Assembly (NCBI GenBank): GCA_004557245.1
Contig: SFEL01000028.1
Location: forward strand, 1 to 12,610
Length of the DNA: 12,610 nt
DNA from: Clostridiales bacterium
Lineage (GTDB): Bacteria; Bacillota; Clostridia; Christensenellales; CAG-138
Direction of reading: 5' to 3'
The position numbers and the translations under genes are program-made. Below are positions 1 through 5,333 of the stretch, piece after piece. Each line of letters opens with the position of its first letter. Position 1 is the stretch's first letter. Under the pieces are notes generated by a model. That model did no database searches, was not told the DNA's origin, and saw nothing but the letters and a program-made list of their open reading frames with translations.

Positions 1-51
1 CTCGGCGGTCTTGCCACCGAAACGATAGACCCTTTTCTTTTTGTCGAACAT
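1..51 (-). CDS. ppdK: Host gene 5' end, probable pyruvate phosphate dikinase (partial)
   Basis: Reading leftward from an ATG at 49-51, an open frame runs off the window edge and gives 17 residues, MFDKKKRVYRFGGKTAE. The pattern KKRVYxFGxxxAEG is how Bacteroidetes pyruvate phosphate dikinases begin, as I remember the family; that enzyme interconverts pyruvate and phosphoenolpyruvate with ATP and phosphate in the cytoplasm. The AT-rich 5' flank (52-95) and a TAnnTTTG box at 96-103 on the same strand make this a plausible real gene start. It points away from the integrase and lies outside the element. Only 17 codons are visible, so the product name is tentative, while the presence of a leftward chromosomal gene is somewhat firmer. 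Confidence 0.55.
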   Translation of the reverse strand, partial: MFDKKKRVYRFGGKTAE

Positions 52-91
52 ATTATTAAGAATTTGTTTATAGACTTCCCGATAAATATAG

Positions 92-110
92 ACTACAAAG
101 TTACTACAAA
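92..110. other. Candidate attachment-site core (element-chromosome junction)
   Basis: Positions 95-104 read ACAAAGTTAC. Its reverse complement GTAACTTTGT differs from the CTnDOT core-type consensus GTANNTTTGC only at the last base. An 8-base direct repeat, ACTACAAA, lies at 92-99 and 103-110. The site is between a leftward host gene and the integrase promoter, where an integrated CTnDOT-type element should have its integrase-side att site. Chromosome should lie to the left and element to the right, but the exact crossover cannot be fixed from one junction. The call rests on the known IntDOT target preference plus position. Confidence 0.5.
96..103 (-). promoter_or_regulatory. -7 promoter box of the leftward host gene
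   Basis: On the minus strand the sequence reads TAACTTTG, a full match to the Bacteroidetes -7 consensus TAnnTTTG. It lies 44 bases ahead of the ATG at 51, which would leave an AT-rich untranslated leader of roughly 35-40 bases. The -33 region for this promoter would fall at about 120-128, inside the inferred element, and shows no clear TTTG there. The box coincides with the candidate recombination core site. Confidence 0.5.
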
Positions 111-336
111 AAAGTGAAATGCGGAAAGAAATAGTGATAGAATTGAGTTACAAGGGTTTCAGTCGTGCTTCCGATTATTCGTGAAGCCATCGCAATCACC
201 GCTGAAGCCAAATCAGGACGCCGCTACGTTACTTGTCCGTAACCATGCCCGAAAGGGCGACAAACGGACACGGATAGCGAAACAAGGCGTTAAGGATTAG
301 TGAGTTACTGACAACCCACGCAACAAATCCGGTTAC
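100..336. repeat. Cluster of GTTAC motifs, candidate integrase/Xis arm sites
   Basis: GTTAC occurs at 100-104, 147-151, 228-232, 304-308 and 332-336, and inverted (GTAAC) at 239-243. Six copies in about 240 bases is well above the roughly 0.5 expected on both strands in random sequence. Two copies sit in an extended GAGTTAC context (145-151, 302-308). The 228-232 and 239-243 copies face each other across six bases. Lambda-family integrases, including IntDOT, bind arm-type sites flanking the core, so repeated motifs here are reasonable candidates. I do not recall the published arm-site sequence and cannot equate the two. Confidence 0.35.
234..270 (+). other. Two-tier stem-loop with GAAA tetraloop in the att region
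   Basis: TGTCCGT (234-240) pairs perfectly with ACGGACA (264-270). Inside it, GCCC (247-250) pairs with GGGC (255-258) and closes a GAAA tetraloop, with internal loops of 6 and 5 bases. There is no U-tract, so it does not look like an intrinsic terminator. It lies in the non-coding stretch (about 110-395) ahead of the integrase promoter. It could be part of a folded RNA or a DNA structure in the end region; no known family is recognised. Confidence 0.35.
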
Positions 337-395
337 GGAAAAAGATTGCGCCGTTCCTCCCCGTTTTGCGTACCGACAACGGACTCTTCACCAAC

Positions 396-403
396 TAATT
401 TTG
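396..403 (+). promoter_or_regulatory. Integrase promoter -7 box
   Basis: TAATTTTG matches the Bacteroidetes -7 consensus TAnnTTTG exactly. It ends 21 bases before the preferred integrase ATG at 425, implying a leader of about 12-18 bases. A TTTG at 365-368 is a possible -33 element, but its 27-base spacing is longer than the usual 19-21, so the upstream half is weak. Confidence 0.5.
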
Positions 404-424
404 AACCTAAAAAAATTAAGGACG

Positions 425-1660
425 ATGAAGAGTACATTTTCAGTAATCTACTACCTCAAGCGTCAGGTAGTGAAAAAGGACGGGACAGTACCCGTCATGG
501 GACGCATCACGGTGGACGGCACCCAGATGCAGTTCAGCTGCAAACTGACCGTCGATCCCAAGCTGTGGGACACCAAAGGGGGACGTGTCACGGGCAGAAG
601 CACGGCGGCACTCGAAACGAACCGCATGCTCGACAAGATGCGTGTACGCATCAACAGACATTATCAGGAAATCATGGAGCGTGACAACTTTGTCACGGCA
701 GAGAAGGTCAAGAACGCCTTTCTCGGACTGGAACACCGCTACCACACGCTGATGCAGGTGTTCCGCCAGCACAACGAGGACTACGAGAAACAGGTGGAGG
801 CCGGCATGAAAGCCAAAGGTACACTCTTGAAATACAAGACCGTTTACAAGCACCTGCAAGAGTTCCTCTCCATCCGCTACCGCGTGAAGGACATCGCGCT
901 GAAAGAGCTTACGCCCGCCTTCATCTCCGACTTCGAGATGTTCCTGCGCACGGACAAGCACTGCTGCACCAACACCGTGTGGCTGTATGTCTGCCCTTTG
1001 CGGACGATGGTGTTCATCGCTATCAACAACGAGTGGCTCACACGCGACCCGTTCCGGGAGTACGAAATCAAGAAGGAGGAAACTGTGCGCAGTTTCCTGA
1101 CGAAAGAGGAAATCCGGCTGCTGATGGAGGGCAGGCTGAAAAACGCCAAGCAGGAGCTTTACCGCGACCTCTACCTGTTCTGCGCCTTCACCGGCTTGTC
1201 GTTCGCCGACATGCGCAACCTGACGGAAGAGAACATCCACACCTACTTCGACGAACACGAGTGGATAAACATCAACCGCCAGAAGACGGGCGTGGTGTCC
1301 AATATCCGCCTGCTCGACATCGCAAAGCGCATCATCGACAAATACCGGGGTCTGTGCGGGAACGGCAGGATTTTCCCCGTTCCCCACTACAACACGTGCC
1401 TTGCCGGAATCCGTTCCGTCGCCAAGCGTTGCGGCATCACCAAGCATATCACGTGGCATTGCTTCCGCCACACGGCAGCCACGACGGTGTTCCTCTCCAA
1501 CGGCGTACCCATCGAAACGGTGAGTTCCATGCTGGGACACAAGAGCATAAAGACGACACAGATATACGCGAAAATCACCAAAGAGAAGCTCAACCAAGAC
1601 ATGGAAAACCTTGCGGCAAGGTTGAACGGCATCGAGGAATTTGCAGGTTGCACCATCTAA
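425..1660 (+). CDS. intDOT: IntDOT-type tyrosine recombinase (integrase)
   Basis: This is the site-specific recombinase that would integrate and excise the element. From the ATG at 425 it encodes 411 residues, the length I recall for IntDOT; a TTG eight codons upstream overlaps the -7 box and is unlikely to be used. An arm-binding N-terminal part (about 1-95) and a core-binding domain (about 100-205) precede the catalytic domain (about 220-411). Visible active-site residues are K287, H345, R348 (in HCFRH), H372 (in LGHKS) and the nucleophile Y381. The first catalytic Arg is replaced by Ser: the segment reads TGLSFADM with S259, as in IntDOT. The gene faces into the element from the att end and is followed 12 bases later by a RhuM-like gene, probably on the same transcript. 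Recognition as IntDOT family is strong; identity with CTnDOT itself is not claimed. Confidence 0.93.
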   Translation: MKSTFSVIYYLKRQVVKKDGTVPVMGRITVDGTQMQFSCKLTVDPKLWDTKGGRVTGRSTAALETNRMLDKMRVRINRHYQEIMERDNFVTAEKVKNAFLGLEHRYHTLMQVFRQHNEDYEKQVEAGMKAKGTLLKYKTVYKHLQEFLSIRYRVKDIALKELTPAFISDFEMFLRTDKHCCTNTVWLYVCPLRTMVFIAINNEWLTRDPFREYEIKKEETVRSFLTKEEIRLLMEGRLKNAKQELYRDLYLFCAFTGLSFADMRNLTEENIHTYFDEHEWININRQKTGVVSNIRLLDIAKRIIDKYRGLCGNGRIFPVPHYNTCLAGIRSVAKRCGITKHITWHCFRHTAATTVFLSNGVPIETVSSMLGHKSIKTTQIYAKITKEKLNQDMENLAARLNGIEEFAGCTI

Positions 1661-1672
1661 AACAGAGAAGCC

Positions 1673-2035
1673 ATGAAACGTGATATAATCATCATAGAGG
1701 ACAACACGATCAGCGTAAACGGTAACGAGATATGGATGACCGCCACAGAAATCGCCGGACTGTTCCACACGGGCGTCCCGGCAGTGAACGCCGCCATCAG
1801 AGCCGTCCGCAAGCCGGACGTGCTGAACGACTACGAAGTGTGCCGCTACATGCGGCTTGAAAACGGGCTGCACGCGGATGTTTACTCTCTTGAAATCATC
1901 ATCCCCGTCGCCTTCCGGCTGAACACCTACCATGCGCATGTGTTCCGCACGTGGCTGGTAGAGAAAGCACTCTCGAAGGAAAAGCGGCAGGCATACGTGA
2001 TGTTCATACAGAACGGAAAAGCCGGGTATTGCTGA
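1673..2035 (+). CDS. Short RhuM-like DNA-binding domain protein
   Basis: A 120-residue protein beginning 12 bases after the integrase stop, likely in the same operon and ended by the terminator at 2053-2100. The segment WMTATEIAGLF (about residues 21-31), a later YSLEIIIPVAFRLNT (about 71-85) and FRTWLVEKAL (about 91-100) follow the order seen at the N-terminus of RhuM/virulence-type proteins: a winged-helix-like start, then a YxLdxIiaVgyRvnS-like motif and a FRxWA-like motif. RhuM proteins are usually about 330 residues, so this is only the N-terminal domain. It ends naturally before a strong terminator rather than by an obvious frameshift. A DNA-binding or regulatory role linked to integration is inferred from context; no catalytic residues are seen. 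Confidence 0.72.
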   Translation: MKRDIIIIEDNTISVNGNEIWMTATEIAGLFHTGVPAVNAAIRAVRKPDVLNDYEVCRYMRLENGLHADVYSLEIIIPVAFRLNTYHAHVFRTWLVEKALSKEKRQAYVMFIQNGKAGYC

Positions 2036-2052
2036 TAACGCATATAAATAAG

Positions 2053-2100
2053 AAAAAGGAAACGGACAGCCCCGTGAAGGAGTTGTCCGTTTCCTTTTTT
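2053..2100. terminator. Strong bidirectional intrinsic terminator
   Basis: AAAAAGGAAACGGACA (2053-2068) is perfectly complementary to 2084-2099, giving a 16-base-pair stem with a 15-base loop. It has a T-run on the plus strand (2095-2100) and a matching T-run on the minus strand (complement of 2053-2057). It lies between convergent genes ending at 2035 (plus) and 2113 (minus), so it can stop transcription from both sides. Confidence 0.9.
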
Positions 2101-2112
2101 CATGCAGCCGCC

Positions 2113-2421
2113 TTATTCCATCGGCTTGCGATAGTTCGCCTCCAACAATTCACGCAACCCCGATTCAGGGTAAAGCACCTTCCCTCCCAAAAGGATAAAG
2201 GGCAACACCCTGTTGTTGCGGTACTCCTGCAAGGTGCGGCGGCTGACACGGAGCAGTTCCGCCACCTCCCTGTCCGTCAGGTAACGCTCCCCGTCCAACG
2301 GCGGGCGGTAACTTTCCAGAAAGGCGGAGAGCCATTTCGAGCCTTTGCGCATGTTCTGCACAAGGGTGGCAAGCGGCTCGTCCTCCATCGTAAACACTTC
2401 ATTGTTCTCGTTCATCATCAT
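2113..2421 (-). CDS. Small helix-turn-helix protein (excisionase/MerR-like fold)
   Basis: A 102-residue protein if it starts at the first of three consecutive ATGs (2421, 2418, 2415). The frame extends upstream only to a TTG at 2484, which would overlap the preceding gene. After an acidic N-terminus (residues 1-45), residues about 47-92 carry YLTDREVAELLRVSRRTLQEYR followed by a LGGKVLYPE wing. This is the HTH_17 fold used by excisionases and DNA-architecture proteins. It lies 31 bases downstream of the HTH gene at 2746-2453 and is probably cotranscribed with it, ending at the shared terminator. CTnDOT has comparable orf2a/orf2b genes near its integrase; which one this matches I cannot say. 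Likely role: regulator or accessory recombination directionality factor. Confidence 0.8.
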   Translation of the reverse strand: MMMNENNEVFTMEDEPLATLVQNMRKGSKWLSAFLESYRPPLDGERYLTDREVAELLRVSRRTLQEYRNNRVLPFILLGGKVLYPESGLRELLEANYRKPME

Positions 2422-2452
2422 TTCGGATTCAGTGGGTTGTGAATAATAAAAA

Positions 2453-2746
2453 TCATTTTCCGCCGGGATAGAGCGTGCCGACAAGCGGAATGAGCCTTTT
2501 GACCTCCTCCGGCTTGTAATAGAACCTGCGGTTAATCTGCGAGTAGCCGATAAGCCGCCTGTCGCGCAAGGTCTGCAACGTGCGCGGGCTGATCCTCAAC
2601 TGCCCGCAGACCTCCTCGCCCGTGAGCCACCTTTCCATCCGCCCGCCGTCGCTCCTGCGCCTAAGGGTGGCTACCTTCTCCGCGAGGGCGTTGAAGGACA
2701 CCACCATCATCTCGAAGGTCTTTTTCTCGATAGATACTATCTCCAT
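2453..2746 (-). CDS. Small helix-turn-helix protein (excisionase/MerR-like fold)
   Basis: A 97-residue protein from the ATG at 2746; a TTG two codons upstream (2752) is a poorer start. A helical N-terminus (MEIVSIEKKTFEMMV, then heptad-like spacing to about residue 28) may mediate dimerisation. Residues about 40-85 contain WLTGEEVCGQLRISPRTLQ and a wing NRRFYYKPEEV, the same HTH_17 pattern as its neighbours. Its -7 box (TACCTTTG on the minus strand, 2772-2779) lies 25 bases upstream, so this is the first gene of a two-gene leftward operon divergent from the excision operon. Members of this family bind DNA and may autoregulate; a Xis-like or repressor role is inferred from position. Confidence 0.8.
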   Translation of the reverse strand: MEIVSIEKKTFEMMVVSFNALAEKVATLRRRSDGGRMERWLTGEEVCGQLRISPRTLQTLRDRRLIGYSQINRRFYYKPEEVKRLIPLVGTLYPGGK

Positions 2747-2771
2747 AAGCAAAACATTTCAGAGTTTGCCG

Positions 2772-2779
2772 CAAAGGTA
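2772..2779 (-). promoter_or_regulatory. -7 box of the leftward HTH operon
   Basis: The minus strand reads TACCTTTG, an exact TAnnTTTG match, 25 bases ahead of the ATG at 2746. A transcript would start near 2765 with a leader of about 20 bases. No good -33 TTTG is seen about 20 bases further upstream. Confidence 0.5.
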
Positions 2780-2871
2780 ACGAAGCCGCCATGAACACGC
2801 ACCGTTTCCCGCTAAAAGGCAGCTTGTTGCGCCGTCTGTCCGGGTTACGGAGCCATTATCCATAAAAATCT

Positions 2872-2892
2872 TACGTGAGCCACGTAGTGAGC
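2872..2892. promoter_or_regulatory. Palindromic operator candidate of the excision operon (possible RteC-type site)
   Basis: TACGTG (2872-2877) and CACGTA (2881-2886) form a perfect inverted repeat with a 3-base spacer. In addition GTGAGC is directly repeated at 2875-2880 and 2887-2892, one helical turn apart (12 bases). The site is about 70 bases before the xis2c-like ATG. In CTnDOT the activator RteC binds inverted repeats just upstream of the -33 region of the excision promoter, and this site is in a comparable place. Assignment to RteC is inference; an HTH protein encoded nearby could bind here instead. Confidence 0.5.
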
Positions 2893-2904
2893 TGTTAAAG
2901 CCCC

Positions 2905-2940
2905 TTTGGTTTATTGCCGAATTTTGCCGCAGAAACCAAA
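2905..2940 (+). other. Inverted repeat ahead of the xis2c-like gene
   Basis: TTTGGTTT (2905-2912) is perfectly complementary to AAACCAAA (2933-2940) across a 20-base loop containing two copies of TTGCCG. The right arm ends 14 bases before the ATG at 2955. It may be a hairpin in the leader or a second protein-binding site; it overlaps the -7 candidate at 2919-2926, so it could also occlude the promoter. Confidence 0.35.
2919..2926 (+). promoter_or_regulatory. Weak -7 box candidate for the excision operon
   Basis: GAATTTTG matches TAnnTTTG except for the first base. It lies 28 bases before the ATG at 2955 and 32 bases after the palindrome. No TTTG lies at the right distance upstream (2896-2899 reads TAAA-like), which would fit a promoter that needs an activator. 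The other nearby TTTG (2905-2908) is too close to serve as its -33. Confidence 0.3.
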
Positions 2941-2954
2941 AGAAAAGACTGAAT

Positions 2955-3311
2955 ATGAAAGTGATAACGATGGAAAGTTCCGCCTTCACCGCATTGACGG
3001 AACAGATAGCCGAGATAGCGGCACACGTGCGTGCCGTTTCCGGCGGGAGGAAGGAAGAATCCCCCGACAGGCTGCTCACCACCCGCGAGGCGGCGCACCT
3101 GCTGAACGTGAGTTGCCGCACCCTCCAGCGCATGCGCAGCGAACAGCGCATCGCCTATGTCGTGCTGCGCGGCAAGTGCCGCTACCGGCAGTCGGAAATC
3201 GACCGCCTGCTCGAAGACAGCACCATTACGGGTGATGCCGCGACCCCGGAACAGATGAAACGCAACCACACGCTGCGCACGGGCGGCAAACCCAAAGGAA
3301 GGAGGACGTAG
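2955..3311 (+). CDS. xis2c: Xis2c-like excisionase (HTH protein)
   Basis: A 118-residue basic HTH protein, first gene of the rightward excision operon. Residues about 40-86 contain LLTTREAAHLLNVSCRTLQRMR followed by a LRGKCRYRQSEI wing, the HTH_17/excisionase pattern. The C-terminal tail (about 90-118) is rich in Lys, Arg and Thr and ends in GGKPKGRRT. In CTnDOT the excision operon is xis2c, xis2d, orf3, exc; the gene order, sizes and families here match, so the symbol is by position and family. Xis2c bends DNA at the element ends so that IntDOT excises rather than integrates. An internal ATG at residue 6 is an alternative start. The next gene follows after 3 bases. Confidence 0.8.
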   Translation: MKVITMESSAFTALTEQIAEIAAHVRAVSGGRKEESPDRLLTTREAAHLLNVSCRTLQRMRSEQRIAYVVLRGKCRYRQSEIDRLLEDSTITGDAATPEQMKRNHTLRTGGKPKGRRT

Positions 3312-3314
3312 GAC

Positions 3315-3665
3315 ATGGAACTGCTTACCCGCAACAATTTCGAGAACTGGATGCAGAAAGTTATGGAACGGCTCGACCGTCAGGACGAGATGCTGCTCTC
3401 CATGCAGCCGTCCGGCAAAGCCCCGAACCCGATGGACGGGATCAGGCTTTTCGACAACCAAGACCTGTGCATGCTGCTCCAGATCAGCAAGCGCACCCTG
3501 CAACGCTACCGCAGCATCGGCGCATTGCCCTACAAGACGCTCGGCAAAAAGACCTATTACAGCGAGGCGGACGTGCTGACGTTCCTCTCCGAACATGTAA
3601 AGGACTTCCGCAAGGAAGATATAGCCTTCTACAAGGCTCGTATCCATAATTTCTTTCAAAAATAA
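3315..3665 (+). CDS. xis2d: Xis2d-like excisionase (HTH protein)
   Basis: A 116-residue protein that starts 3 bases after the xis2c-like stop, implying tight cotranscription and probably translational coupling. An N-terminal helix (NFENWMQKVMERLDRQDEML, residues 8-27) precedes the HTH at about 45-82: FDNQDLCMLLQISKRTLQRYR, then a LGKKTYYSEADV wing. The C-terminal helix carries DIAFYKARIHNFF. Family and second position in the operon match Xis2d of CTnDOT, which works with Xis2c and the integrase in excision. It is clearly related to the three other HTH proteins here through the SxRTLQ signature. Confidence 0.8.
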   Translation: MELLTRNNFENWMQKVMERLDRQDEMLLSMQPSGKAPNPMDGIRLFDNQDLCMLLQISKRTLQRYRSIGALPYKTLGKKTYYSEADVLTFLSEHVKDFRKEDIAFYKARIHNFFQK

Positions 3666-3684
3666 CCATTAAAACATTTTTCAG

Positions 3685-5274
3685 ATGGCAAAGAAAAAAG
3701 ACGAAAAGGACGTGCTGGTTGTCCGTGACGAGAAGACGGGCGAAATCAGCGTGGTAGCCGGGCTGAACGCCGACGGCTCCCCCAAGCGTATCCCCGCGAA
3801 AGCGGAGAACTCGCAGAGCTTCCTGCAATTCGACCGGCACGGCGACGTGCTGGACAACTTCTTCAAGAACTTCTTCCGCCAGTGCAAGGAACCCAGCCGC
3901 TTCGGTTTCTACCGTGTCGCGGCGGACCAAGCCGACAAACTGCTGGAGGTTATCAAGGACTTGCTGAAAGACCCCGACGGCAACAAGGAGATGCTTGCGC
4001 CCCACAAGGTGGACACCTCCGGCTACGAAAAGAAAGTACAGGAGGAGCAGTCCGCCGAAAAGCAGGAACAACCGGAACAGAAACAAGATGACGAACCTAA
4101 AAAACAGGAAGAAATGGAACAGAAAAACGAACAGAATCAGGAAAGCCCGCAACAGACGCAGGGCAACCGGGGCTACCAGCCCATCGACGAGAGCAAGATC
4201 AACTGGCAGGAGTTGGAGGAGAAATGGGGCGTGAAGCGCGACGACCTTGAAAAGTCGGGCGATCTTAACAGGATGCTCAACTACGGCAAGTCCGACTTGG
4301 TGAGGGTGTCGCCCAATTTCGGCGGAGAGGCTTTCGAACTGGACGCCCGCCTCTCCTTCAAGAAGGACGGCGAGGGCAATGTCAGCCTTGTGCCGCACTT
4401 CATCCGCAAGGAGCAGAAGCTCGACGAGTATAAGGAACACAAGTTCTCCGACGATGACCGGAAGAACCTGCGCGAAACGGGCAACCTCGGCAGGGTCGTG
4501 GACCTCGTGGACAGGGGAACGGGCGAGATCATCCCCTCGTTCGTCAGCATCGACCGCAAGACGAACGAAATCACGGATGTCCCGGCAAACAAGGTGCGCA
4601 TACCGGAGCGCATCGGCAAGACGGAAATCACCAAGCAGGAGCAGGACATGCTGCGTGCCGGGCTGCCCGTGCGTGACAAGCTCATCGAGCGCAAGGACGG
4701 CAGGAAGTTCGTCACCACCCTGCAAGTGAACGTGGAGCAGCGCGGCGTGGAGTTCGTGCCGGGAACCGGCAGGTCGCCCCGTGCCGTCCAGACGCAGGAA
4801 ACGAAGAACAACCCCGCACAGGGACAGGCGCAGGGTACGGAGAATGCCGCCAACACGCAGAAGGAGCAACGCCGCAACACGTGGACTAACGCCGACGGCA
4901 GCATCCGACCCATCAGCAAATGGAGCGGCGTGGACTTCACCGAGCAGCAGAAAGCCGACTACGTGGCTGGCAAAGCCGTGAAATTAGAGAACGTGACCGA
5001 CAAGCAAGGCTTCCACGCCACGATGTACATCAAGTTCAATCCGGAGAAGGGACGCCCGTACCGCTACGACACCAACCCCGACAACGCTCAGAAGGTCGCC
5101 CCGTCCAACGAGAGCCGCACGCAGGTGGCGGTGAACAGCGAGGGCAAGACCAACGAGGCTACCAAGAACCTGAAAGAACCGTTGCGGAAGGGACAGACCG
5201 CCCCGAAGGACACCGCACAGCAACAGCAGCAGGAGAAGCCGCAGAAAAGAAACAATAAGGGCATGAAGATGTAA
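3685..5274 (+). CDS. DUF4099/DUF3945 protein (CTnDOT orf3-like)
   Basis: A 529-residue hydrophilic protein, third in the excision operon, 19 bases after xis2d with an AT-rich leader. Visible layout: a conserved N-terminal part (about 1-115; FLQFDRHGDVLDNFFKNFF around residue 46), a Gln/Glu/Lys low-complexity linker (about 117-160), a DUF4099-like region (about 168-250, beginning at INWQELEEKWGVKRDDLEKSGD), and a DUF3945-like region (about 253-358). A second partial copy of the latter follows at about 419-462 (QKADYVAGKAVKLENV, then ATMYIKFNPEKGRPYRY), echoing residues 318-356. The tail is Gln- and Lys-rich. There is no signal peptide or membrane segment. These domains recur in Bacteroidetes conjugative elements beside topoisomerases and methylase-helicases; their biochemical role is unknown to me. 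Domain names are from memory of the families. Confidence 0.85.
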   Translation: MAKKKDEKDVLVVRDEKTGEISVVAGLNADGSPKRIPAKAENSQSFLQFDRHGDVLDNFFKNFFRQCKEPSRFGFYRVAADQADKLLEVIKDLLKDPDGNKEMLAPHKVDTSGYEKKVQEEQSAEKQEQPEQKQDDEPKKQEEMEQKNEQNQESPQQTQGNRGYQPIDESKINWQELEEKWGVKRDDLEKSGDLNRMLNYGKSDLVRVSPNFGGEAFELDARLSFKKDGEGNVSLVPHFIRKEQKLDEYKEHKFSDDDRKNLRETGNLGRVVDLVDRGTGEIIPSFVSIDRKTNEITDVPANKVRIPERIGKTEITKQEQDMLRAGLPVRDKLIERKDGRKFVTTLQVNVEQRGVEFVPGTGRSPRAVQTQETKNNPAQGQAQGTENAANTQKEQRRNTWTNADGSIRPISKWSGVDFTEQQKADYVAGKAVKLENVTDKQGFHATMYIKFNPEKGRPYRYDTNPDNAQKVAPSNESRTQVAVNSEGKTNEATKNLKEPLRKGQTAPKDTAQQQQQEKPQKRNNKGMKM

Positions 5275-5333
5275 TCCGGTGTCCGCCACTAAATCCGAAG
5301 TACCATTTGTAAAATTCAAAACGACAGAAGAAT

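Noticed and set aside
92..110. Direct repeat ACTACAAA as a transposase target-site duplication
   Set aside because: The two copies are 11 bases apart with no insertion between them; they belong to the core-site region.
1..424. tRNA gene as the integration target
   Set aside because: Tyrosine-recombinase elements often use tRNA genes, but no cloverleaf or tRNA 3' end is visible. The GNRA stem-loop at 234-270 does not fit a tRNA arm set, and CTnDOT-type integrases use the GTANNTTTGC core instead.
979..1683. Plus-strand open frame of 234 codons overlapping the integrase
   Set aside because: Frame-shifted reading of the integrase catalytic domain, with Arg/His/Pro-rich composition; the integrase frame has all catalytic residues.
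440..1939. Long minus-strand open frame of 499 codons opposite the integrase
   Set aside because: It spans the integrase and RhuM-like genes in antisense, shows no recognisable domain (His/Val/Asp-rich composition), and crosses a gene boundary. It is a shadow of GC-rich coding DNA.
3484..4869. Minus-strand open frame of 461 codons
   Set aside because: Antisense to the xis2d-like and orf3-like genes; its Leu/Val/Phe-rich stretch simply mirrors the Glu/Lys/Gln linker of orf3.
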